Position numbers and translations under genes: made by a program
The notes under the pieces: generated by a model
The model's database searches: none
What the model was told of the DNA's origin: nothing
Seen by the model: the letters and a program-made list of their open reading frames with translations, nothing else
From: Burkholderiales bacterium
GTDB taxonomy: Bacteria; Pseudomonadota; Gammaproteobacteria; Burkholderiales; Burkholderiaceae_B
Assembly: GCA_005788065.1 (NCBI GenBank)
Contig: SXZD01000070.1
Location: forward strand, 1 to 5,425
Length of the DNA stretch: 5,425 bases
Direction: 5' to 3'
Part shown: one piece after another, positions 1-5,024 of the stretch
How positions within the stretch are numbered: position 1 is the stretch's first letter
How the letters are laid out: the number at the start of each line of letters is the position of its first letter

Positions 1-513
1 GGTGACGGGATGGGCCACCTGCTGGTGGGTGAAGCCGGGCATGATGGTGGCGGCATGCTGGCCTGCCAGCGTAACAAGCGCGAGTTGCAAGGCGCGCAGC
101 AGTTCGCTGATATGGTCAACGCGGTCGCGCATATAGAGGCGGATGTCGGTGGCTACCTGATCGTTGCGCGAACGACCGGTGTGCAGGCGTTTGCCGGCAT
201 CGCCCACCAGTTCGGTGAGGCGCTTTTCAATGTTGAGGTGAACGTCTTCGAGATCCAGCAGCCATTCGAACTGGCCGGCTTCGATTTCGCCTTGGATTTG
301 GGACATGCCGCGCTGGATGTCGTCAAGGTCTTGTGCGCTGATCAGCCCGACCGCTGCGAGCATGTCTGCGTGGGCCAGCGACCCTTGGATGTCGAACAGG
401 GCCAGGCGTTTGTCGAAGTCAACCGAAGCGGTATACCGCTTGACGCGGTCGGACATGGGTTCGTTGAAGCGGGCCGACCAGGCCTCTTGTTTGCGTGACA
501 GTTGGGCGTCCAT
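1..513 (-). CDS. argH: Argininosuccinate lyase, N-terminal part (runs off the left edge)
   Basis: This is the 5' part of the gene for the last enzyme of arginine synthesis, which splits argininosuccinate into arginine and fumarate in the cytoplasm. The ATG is at 513-511 and 171 codons are visible, about a third to two fifths of the roughly 460-470 residues usual for the family. Seen: AWSARFNEPMSDRVKRYTAS (residues 11-30), EDVHLNIE (89-96) and the substrate-binding core HTGRSRNDQVATD (111-123), all hallmarks of ArgH in the fumarase/aspartase superfamily. MPGFTH (158-163) holds the conserved Thr-His pair (T162, H163). Oddity: the segment after it reads QQVAHP, where the family normally has LQxAQP. 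The start is chosen because the N-terminus lines up with betaproteobacterial ArgH. No clear Shine-Dalgarno sequence precedes it. The gene is divergent from hemC across 85 bp. Identification is secure; only the C-terminal catalytic serine loop lies outside the window. Confidence 0.97.
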   Translation of the reverse strand, partial: MDAQLSRKQEAWSARFNEPMSDRVKRYTASVDFDKRLALFDIQGSLAHADMLAAVGLISAQDLDDIQRGMSQIQGEIEAGQFEWLLDLEDVHLNIEKRLTELVGDAGKRLHTGRSRNDQVATDIRLYMRDRVDHISELLRALQLALVTLAGQHAATIMPGFTHQQVAHPVT

Positions 514-541
514 GGGTTTCTGCGGTCTTGAACAATCCGCA

Positions 542-547
542 ATTATA
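542..547 (-). promoter_or_regulatory. Putative -10 element (TATAAT) of the argH promoter
   Basis: Read on the minus strand, 547-542 is a perfect sigma70 -10 hexamer TATAAT. Initiation would fall near position 535, giving argH a leader of about 22 nt. No good -35 is seen at the 16-18 bp spacings (GTCTAG at 17 bp is a poor match), so the promoter would be weak or helped by an activator. That -35 position coincides with the -10 proposed for hemC on the other strand. Called from sequence pattern only. Confidence 0.55.
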
Positions 548-562
548 GCGCCCGGTTGGGCA

Positions 563-571
563 TGCTAGACT
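563..571 (+). promoter_or_regulatory. Putative extended -10 element (TGCTAGACT) of the hemC promoter
   Basis: TG-C-TAGACT matches the extended -10 layout (TGn followed by a hexamer with four of six consensus bases). A start near 578 would give hemC a leader of about 20 nt. The -35 position at 17 bp spacing (543-548, TTATAG) is a poor match, as is usual when an extended -10 is used, and it overlaps the argH -10 on the opposite strand. The same core, TGTTAGACT, occurs upstream of hemX at 2497-2505. This recurrence supports the call, which remains an inference. Confidence 0.45.
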
Positions 572-598
572 CGACAGGTTTTTTGCTCTGTTTCTCCC

Positions 599-1528
599 AT
601 GAAAATCGTCATCGCGTCCCGGGAAAGCCGCCTTGCCCTCTGGCAGGCGGAACACGTTAAAGCACTCATCGAAGCGCTGCCGCCCAAGCCCGAGGTCAGC
701 ATTCTGGGCATGACCACACGTGGCGACCAGATTCTGGATCGTGCGCTGTCCAAGGTGGGCGGCAAGGGTCTGTTCATCAAAGAGCTGGAAGTGGCGTTGA
801 TGGAGGGGCGGGCAGACTTGGCCGTGCACTCGGCCAAAGATGTCCCCATGAATATCGAGCGGGGTTTCGAATTGCTGGGCTTCATGAAGCGGGAAGACCC
901 GCGTGACGCCTTCATTTCGTCTCAGTATGGCAGCCTTGCAGACTTGCCGGCCGGCGCGGTGGTGGGCACATCGAGCCTGCGCCGTCAGGCGCTGTTGCTG
1001 CGGGCTTTTCCGCACCTGAAGGTGGAGCCTTTGCGTGGCAATCTCGATACGCGTTTTGCCAAACTGGATCGTGGTGACTATGCGGCCATCATTCTGGCAG
1101 CCGCTGGTGTGAAACGCTTGGGCATGGCAGCACGCATTCGCGGCTTGCTGCCGCCATCCGATTTTTTGCCGGCCGCAGGGCAGGGCGCGCTCGCGCTGGA
1201 AGTGGCAGCAGGTCGGGATGATCTGAAAGCGTTACTCGCACCGCTGCTTTGCTCCCACACAACCGCTTGCGTACAAGCCGAGCGTGAAGTGGCCCGCTTG
1301 CTGGGCGGCAGTTGTCAGGTACCGATGGCCGCCTATGCACAGTTTGATGCGTCGGGTGCGTTGAGCCTGTCGGCCCGGGTGGCGGACCCCATGGGTGCGC
1401 AGATGTTGCAGGCCAGCGCTGTGGCGCAGCCAGGCGAGTCGCCGGTGGCACTGGGTGCCCGGGTGGCCCAAGAGCTGCTGGATGCCGGTGGTGCCGCGAT
1501 TCTGGCGCAGTGTATGACGCCAGACTGA
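599..1528 (+). CDS. hemC: Hydroxymethylbilane synthase (porphobilinogen deaminase)
   Basis: This cytoplasmic enzyme joins four porphobilinogen molecules head to tail into 1-hydroxymethylbilane, building on its own dipyrromethane cofactor. The 309-residue protein has the normal family length. Seen: N-terminal IASRESRLALWQ (residues 5-16) with Arg8, Ser10 and Arg11 of the substrate site; GDQILDRALSKVGGKGLFIKELE (split here as 42-51 and 52-64); HSAKDVP (77-83), with D81 matching the catalytic aspartate (Asp84 in E. coli); GTSSLRR (123-129); LRGNLDTR (145-152); PAAGQGALALE (191-201); and GGSCQVP (236-242), where C239 is the cysteine that carries the cofactor. The ATG is firmly set by homology, although the 15 bases before it (TTTCTCCC at the end) are pyrimidine-rich with no Shine-Dalgarno. 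It is the first gene of the hem run. Its stop at 1526-1528 lies 20 bp before the preferred hemD start, or overlaps an alternative GTG start. Confidence 0.98.
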   Translation: MKIVIASRESRLALWQAEHVKALIEALPPKPEVSILGMTTRGDQILDRALSKVGGKGLFIKELEVALMEGRADLAVHSAKDVPMNIERGFELLGFMKREDPRDAFISSQYGSLADLPAGAVVGTSSLRRQALLLRAFPHLKVEPLRGNLDTRFAKLDRGDYAAIILAAAGVKRLGMAARIRGLLPPSDFLPAAGQGALALEVAAGRDDLKALLAPLLCSHTTACVQAEREVARLLGGSCQVPMAAYAQFDASGALSLSARVADPMGAQMLQASAVAQPGESPVALGARVAQELLDAGGAAILAQCMTPD

Positions 1529-1548
1529 ATTTTTCAGCCCCGCTCGAC

Positions 1549-2439
1549 ATGCAAGAACCGTCCGAAGACTCGCGCGCAAAGCGCATGCTTCTCATTTCCA
1601 GTCGGCCGGCGCTGGTTCGTCCGGCATCTGCCGGGGCTGGTGAGGTCCCGCAGTCTGATTGGGCTTTGCCGTCATCCTTACGTGAGCGCTTGCAGGTCGA
1701 GGAGTGGCGTTTTCCGGCTTTTCACCTGCATGTCCAGGCCGACGCGGCGCAACGGATGTCTGCCTGGACGCAGAGGGCGTTGGGCTCGCGGGCGTTGATT
1801 GTTTGCGTCAGTCCTGGGTCGCTCGAGTTGCTGTGGCCCTTGCTGCCCCAACCATGGCCCGATTGCCTGTTGCTGGGCCTGATGGGCGATGGCAGTGCTG
1901 CCAAGGCTATGGCGCTGGGGGTTCCGGAGCAGGCCTTGGTCTATCCGTCCCAGAGGCGCGGGGAGTCGCAGGACAGCGGGGGTTTGCTGGCACGCCTCGG
2001 TGCGCTTGATCCGTTTGACACCATCATGCTGCTCAAGGGTAACGGCGGTAATCTGGATCTGGCGCCGGCATTGGAGGGTCTGTGTCGGGATGTTGAGGTG
2101 GTGCAGGCTTACCGGCGTACGGCGGCCGACGCCCCGTCCGTGAATGATCTGCTGCGCCGGGTGATGCAATGGCGCGAGCCCCGTGCGCCGGCAGCAAGTG
2201 CGGCATCCTCAATCGCGCCTGTGGTGTTTTATCTGACCAGTTCCGAAGCGGTGGATGTGTTGGCGCCTGTGATCACATCGGTGGCTGCAGGTGTGCACGA
2301 AGCGCAGAGGTCAGGCCGGATCGCCATCATCACCACGCATCCTCGTATTGAAGAGCGCGCAATCGAGCGGGGACTGTCGCTTGTTGTCTGCCTGTCTCCG
2401 GGTGTCGACAGTCTGGCCCAGTGGCTTGCAGACAACTGA
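1549..2439 (+). CDS. hemD: Uroporphyrinogen-III synthase (divergent)
   Basis: This enzyme cyclises hydroxymethylbilane with inversion of ring D to give uroporphyrinogen III. The call rests on position directly after hemC and on the weak but recognisable HemD signature in 296 residues: LLISSRP (14-20, for the usual VLxTRP), LMGDGSAAKAMALGVP (111-126, for the VGxxTAxAL motif), DSGGLLARL (142-150), LLKGNGGNLDLAPAL (161-175, for LRGxGGRxLL), VQAYRR (185-190, with the conserved Tyr188 before Arg), LTSSEAVDVL (229-238) and HPRIEERAIERG (264-275). The lysine replaces the arginine normally found in the RGxGGR loop. The start is uncertain: GTG 1510 (309 aa, overlapping hemC by 19 bp), ATG 1549 and ATG 1585 (284 aa) are all in frame, none with a good Shine-Dalgarno, and homology begins only near 1585. 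I took 1549 as the first ATG after the hemC stop. HemD proteins diverge quickly, so low similarity alone is not alarming. Confidence 0.9.
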   Translation: MQEPSEDSRAKRMLLISSRPALVRPASAGAGEVPQSDWALPSSLRERLQVEEWRFPAFHLHVQADAAQRMSAWTQRALGSRALIVCVSPGSLELLWPLLPQPWPDCLLLGLMGDGSAAKAMALGVPEQALVYPSQRRGESQDSGGLLARLGALDPFDTIMLLKGNGGNLDLAPALEGLCRDVEVVQAYRRTAADAPSVNDLLRRVMQWREPRAPAASAASSIAPVVFYLTSSEAVDVLAPVITSVAAGVHEAQRSGRIAIITTHPRIEERAIERGLSLVVCLSPGVDSLAQWLADN

Positions 2440-2496
2440 AGAGATGCCGCGGGAGACACCGCCTGAGTGAAGCGCTACCGGCAAAAGCAGCGCAGG

Positions 2497-2505
2497 TGTT
2501 AGACT
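2497..2505 (+). promoter_or_regulatory. Putative extended -10 element (TGTTAGACT) upstream of hemX
   Basis: The 111-bp gap between hemD and hemX (2440-2550) is long for a tightly packed operon and holds TG-T-TAGACT, nearly identical to the motif before hemC (TGCTAGACT). Transcription would begin near 2512, giving a leader of about 39 nt. No -35 match is seen at 16-18 bp. If real, hemXY can be transcribed separately from hemCD. No terminator hairpin is apparent after hemD, so read-through is also expected. Confidence 0.35.
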
Positions 2506-2550
2506 TTCCCATCTTACTGACCCTGCGTTCAGCGCGGCCCCTGCACCCCC

Positions 2551-3780
2551 ATGCAAGCTTCAGATCCACCCGTATCCGACCAGCCTGCCGTACAAGCGGC
2601 GGCGCAACCCGCCACGCCCCCGGCGCTGCAGCGCAAGCGTCATCCCGCTCTGGTGGTGGCAGTGGTCAGTCTGGTGGGTTTGGTGTGGCTGGCCATCAGC
2701 GTGCGCAACTGGATGGGGCAAACCCGTGAAGATCTTGGCGGTCGCATCATCGCCATGGAAACCCGTCTTAAAACCGAGACCGAGCAGTTTGCCACCGCGG
2801 TGGCACGGGTTGAAGACGCCAATGCCCGTTTGGTGCTTATGGAAGAGCGGCTCAAAGAATCTGCCGCCCAGCAGCAAAGTCTTGAGCAACTTTACAAAAG
2901 TCTTTTGCGAAGCCGGGACGAGACCACGCGGGTGGAGGTGGAGCAACTCATCAATCTGGCCGCTCAGCAACTGCGGTTGCTGGGCAATATCGAAGCGGCG
3001 ATCCTGGCTTTGCAGCAGGCTGAATCCCGCTTGGGCTCGCAGGACAGGCCAGGGGCAACCGCGCTGCGCCAAGCGATCGGCCGAGACCTTACCCGTTTAC
3101 GTTCCCTTCCGAGGCTGGATCTCGTCAGTCTTGCCCAATCGCTGGATGAAGTGCTGCGCAACCTGGATCGTTTTCCGCTGTTGTCAGACGTAAAGGTGGA
3201 TGCGGCCGGCACTGCGCTGCCTGTGACCGGTGACTCCCCGGCATCAGTTGCTTCATCTGGGACGTCATCAGGGTCTTCATCAGCCGCAGTGTTGTCGACA
3301 TCCGCTGCGGCAACGTCCGCGCCGGTTGAGAGGGACGGAAAGGAGGGCGATGCCGCGGCTCCTGTACAGGCTGGTGCAGGGCTGTCCATCTGGCAGCTCG
3401 ACTGGTGGGTGGACGCAGTGCGCACCGTGGTGCAGGGCGCATGGTCCGACATTGTGCAGTTGGTCCGTGTGCGGCAGGTGGATTATCCGGATGCGATGAT
3501 GATGTCGCCATCGCAGGCTTTCTTTGTCCGCGAAAACCTCAGGCTGCGCTTGCTCAATGCCCGCCTCGCCTTGCTGTCGCGACAGCAGCGCCTGCTGCGA
3601 GACGACTTGCTGGCAGCCGATGAGTGGCTGCGACGCTACTTCGATGCCAACGATGTGCGGGTTGCGCAGGCGCAGAAGGTTTTGGGCGACATACGCAAGG
3701 TGGATCTCGCTTTCGAGATGCCCAATCTGCAGGATTCGATCAGCGCGCTCGGCATCAGCCGCCGCACTGCGGAGCGCTGA
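2551..3780 (+). CDS. hemX: HemX family inner-membrane protein
   Basis: HemX proteins are encoded beside hemCD in many proteobacteria. They are often labelled uroporphyrinogen-III C-methyltransferase, but this 409-residue protein shows none of the SUMT motifs and no glycine-rich SAM site, so an enzymatic label is not justified. Seen: a Pro/Ala/Gln-rich cytoplasmic N-terminus (1-27) ending in basic residues (RKRH, 28-31), one membrane helix (about 32-50), then an outside region predicted to be coiled coil (about 65-120) and helical to about 210. A Ser/Ala/Thr/Gly low-complexity linker follows (about 216-278). The conserved C-terminal part has WQLDWWVDAVRTVV (281-294) and NLRLRLLNARLALLSR (329-344), typical of betaproteobacterial HemX. 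Topology is N-in by the positive-inside rule. The start is set by homology and context; C-rich sequence with no Shine-Dalgarno precedes it. It is followed after 4 bp by hemY, so the two are almost surely co-translated. Its role, perhaps scaffolding tetrapyrrole enzymes at the membrane, is unproven. Confidence 0.92.
   Translation: MQASDPPVSDQPAVQAAAQPATPPALQRKRHPALVVAVVSLVGLVWLAISVRNWMGQTREDLGGRIIAMETRLKTETEQFATAVARVEDANARLVLMEERLKESAAQQQSLEQLYKSLLRSRDETTRVEVEQLINLAAQQLRLLGNIEAAILALQQAESRLGSQDRPGATALRQAIGRDLTRLRSLPRLDLVSLAQSLDEVLRNLDRFPLLSDVKVDAAGTALPVTGDSPASVASSGTSSGSSSAAVLSTSAAATSAPVERDGKEGDAAAPVQAGAGLSIWQLDWWVDAVRTVVQGAWSDIVQLVRVRQVDYPDAMMMSPSQAFFVRENLRLRLLNARLALLSRQQRLLRDDLLAADEWLRRYFDANDVRVAQAQKVLGDIRKVDLAFEMPNLQDSISALGISRRTAER
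3241..3288 (+). repeat. Degenerate 12-bp tandem repeat, four units, inside hemX
   Basis: Four consecutive 12-base units begin at 3241, 3253, 3265 and 3277, each starting (G/T)CATC(A/T). The middle two are most alike (TCATCTGGGACG and, next, TCATCAGGGTCT). They are in frame and encode the four-residue units ASVA, SSGT, SSGS and SSAA (HemX residues 231-246) in the low-complexity linker. Being a multiple of three, gain or loss of a unit would only change linker length. The repeat has decayed, so it may be an old slippage product. Confidence 0.6.
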
Positions 3781-3784
3781 CCGC

Positions 3785-4963
3785 ATGCGCAATCTGGCGT
3801 TTCTCATCCTCATGGCCACCGCAGTGGTCGCACTGAGTCTGGCTGCGCGCGTCAACCCCGGCCAGGTGGCTATTTTTTTCAGTCCTTACCGCATCGACCT
3901 GTCATTGAACCTTGCCATTTTCTTGCTGTTGGCAGGTTTTCTGCTGTTTTACGGTTTGATCCGCGCCATTTATGGTGCGATCGGTCTGCCCGAGCGGGTG
4001 CGCAATTTCAAGCTCGGTCGCCGTCGCGAAGGCGCGCACAATGCCCTGCGCGCCAGTGTGCTGGCTCTGACCGAAGGGCGCTATTCGCGGGTGGAGCATC
4101 TGGCCAATGAGGCGCAGGTGCACGAACCGGATGCGGTTCCGACCGCACTTCTGGCCGCTTTGGCTGCCCACCGCTTGCGGCAGTACGATCGGCGCGATCG
4201 GTGGCTTTCAGACCTGCGGGATGAGGGGGGCGAGACTGGGCTGGCGGCCCGTCTGCTGGAAGCGGAATGTCTGTTGGAACAGGGCAAGCCGGAGGAGGCT
4301 TTGCAGTCCATTGAAACCGTGCTGGGCAGTAACCGGCGCAACTTGCGTGCCCAGCAGGTTGCGTGGCGGATTTTCAGGGCCTGCGGCAAGTGGGATGAAC
4401 TGCTGAAGACCACCCGCCTGCTGGCCAATCGCAATGTACTGGACGATGGTGAGTTCGAGCAGACCGTTTCAGAGGCTTACCGGATGTTGATCAGCCGCCG
4501 TGCCCAGGTCGTACAGCATATCTGGCAACTGTGGCGCAATGCCACCCCGCGTGAACTCGGCCTGCCCGAAGTGACCAAGTCGTTTGCCACCGGTTTCAGT
4601 CGTGCCGGTGCCCCCACCCACGCCAAGGCACTGCTGGAAGACGCCCTGCAGCGTGAGTGGCGTGGCGAGCTGGTGACCCTGTATGCAGAGCTTTTCTATT
4701 CGCAACCGGTATCCGCCGTCAAGACCATGGAATCGTGGTTGCCGGGTCGTGAGGACAGCGTGGAGCTGCTTGGTGCGCTGGGTCTGCTGAATGCCGCCAT
4801 GGAAAACTGGGATGCAGCAGCGCAGTATTACGAACGTTTATTTGCAATTCGCCCATCGTCTGCGACCGCAGCGCAGTTGGCGCGCGTGTACCATCGCAAG
4901 GGCGACGAGGCCAAGGAAAGCGAATACCGAACCGCCTGTGTTTCGTTGCTGCTCAACGTATAA
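3785..4963 (+). CDS. hemY: HemY family membrane protein with TPR-like repeats
   Basis: This is the proteobacterial HemY (HemY_N plus TPR-like C-terminus), an inner-membrane protein linked to heme synthesis by its constant place after hemX. It is not the oxygen-dependent protoporphyrinogen oxidase that bears the same symbol in Gram-positive bacteria: no FAD-binding GxGxxG motif is present. The 392 residues match the usual length of about 400. Seen: membrane helix 1 (about 4-21), a short loop with the family-like PGQVAIFFSPYRIDLSL (25-41), membrane helix 2 (about 42-60), then the soluble region, beginning with a basic stretch (RVRNFKLGRRR, 71-81). TPR-like helical pairs include 155-182 (LLEAECLLEQGKPEEAL...), 326-357 (ELLGALGLLNAAMENWDAAA...) and 361-386. 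The ATG 4 bp after the hemX stop is preceded by GGAG (3771-3774, spacing 10), within the last hemX codons, pointing to translational coupling. The reading frame stays open upstream inside hemX, but that part is only a shadow. The molecular function is unknown. Confidence 0.93.
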   Translation: MRNLAFLILMATAVVALSLAARVNPGQVAIFFSPYRIDLSLNLAIFLLLAGFLLFYGLIRAIYGAIGLPERVRNFKLGRRREGAHNALRASVLALTEGRYSRVEHLANEAQVHEPDAVPTALLAALAAHRLRQYDRRDRWLSDLRDEGGETGLAARLLEAECLLEQGKPEEALQSIETVLGSNRRNLRAQQVAWRIFRACGKWDELLKTTRLLANRNVLDDGEFEQTVSEAYRMLISRRAQVVQHIWQLWRNATPRELGLPEVTKSFATGFSRAGAPTHAKALLEDALQREWRGELVTLYAELFYSQPVSAVKTMESWLPGREDSVELLGALGLLNAAMENWDAAAQYYERLFAIRPSSATAAQLARVYHRKGDEAKESEYRTACVSLLLNV

Positions 4964-4964
4964 T
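4959..4964 (+). promoter_or_regulatory. Putative -10 element (TATAAT) of the ppa promoter
   Basis: A perfect TATAAT hexamer spans the end of hemY, with the hemY stop TAA (4961-4963) inside it. Transcription would start near 4971, leaving a leader of about 54 nt before ppa. At 16-18 bp spacing the -35 candidates (for example CTGTGT, 4936-4941) are weak. A separate promoter for ppa makes sense because pyrophosphatase is needed at much higher level than the heme enzymes. Confidence 0.5.
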
Positions 4965-4990
4965 GCGCGCTGATATTTGATCCACGGCTG

Positions 4991-5011
4991 TTCAGACACA
5001 GAATTCAGACA
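4991..5011 (+). repeat. Direct repeat TTCAGACA x2 in the ppa leader
   Basis: TTCAGACA occurs at 4991-4998 and again at 5004-5011, a 13-bp period, in the untranslated region between the proposed ppa promoter and its Shine-Dalgarno sequence. The second copy ends 2 bp before AAGGAG. It might be a regulator or RNA-protein contact site, or chance. No inverted repeat or terminator-like hairpin is seen in this 61-bp gap. Confidence 0.4.
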
Positions 5012-5013
5012 AC

Positions 5014-5019
5014 AAGGAG
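5014..5019 (+). promoter_or_regulatory. Strong ribosome binding site of ppa
   Basis: AAGGAG with 5-nt spacing to the ATG at 5025 is the only strong Shine-Dalgarno sequence in the window, fixing the ppa start and suggesting high expression. It contrasts with argH, hemC, hemD and hemX, which have none worth naming. Confidence 0.85.
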
Positions 5020-5024
5020 CCTTC

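Noticed and set aside
10..498. Plus-strand open frame of 162 codons opposite argH
   Set aside because: It is the antisense shadow of argH, whose minus-strand translation contains the diagnostic HTGRSRNDQVATD motif.
419..1015. Minus-strand open frame of 198 codons opposite hemC
   Set aside because: It lies across the hemC coding region and the divergent promoter region, and encodes no recognisable motif; long antisense frames are expected in G+C-rich genes.
2440..2550. Possible rho-independent terminator between hemD and hemX
   Set aside because: No stable GC-rich hairpin followed by a T-run is visible; only very short inverted matches such as GCGTTCAGCGC occur.
2551..3780. Uroporphyrinogen-III C-methyltransferase function for hemX
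   Set aside because: The protein has a membrane helix, coiled coil and low-complexity linker but none of the SAM-binding or SUMT signature motifs; the enzyme name is a historical annotation.
3524..3784. Upstream extension of the hemY reading frame inside hemX, giving a 479-residue protein
   Set aside because: The extra residues are Cys/Arg/Ser-rich shadow translation of hemX in another frame; HemY homology, the second-position hydrophobic N-terminal helix and the GGAG site all support the ATG at 3785.
3280..3855. Minus-strand open frame of 191 codons across the hemX-hemY junction
   Set aside because: It is antisense to two well-supported genes, has atypical composition and no recognisable family; treated as chance.
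4186..4200. Two CGATCG palindromes 9 bp apart (4186-4191 and 4195-4200) in hemY
   Set aside because: They arise from the codons for Asp-Arg-Arg-Asp-Arg in an intact gene; no reason to infer a binding site or recombination site.
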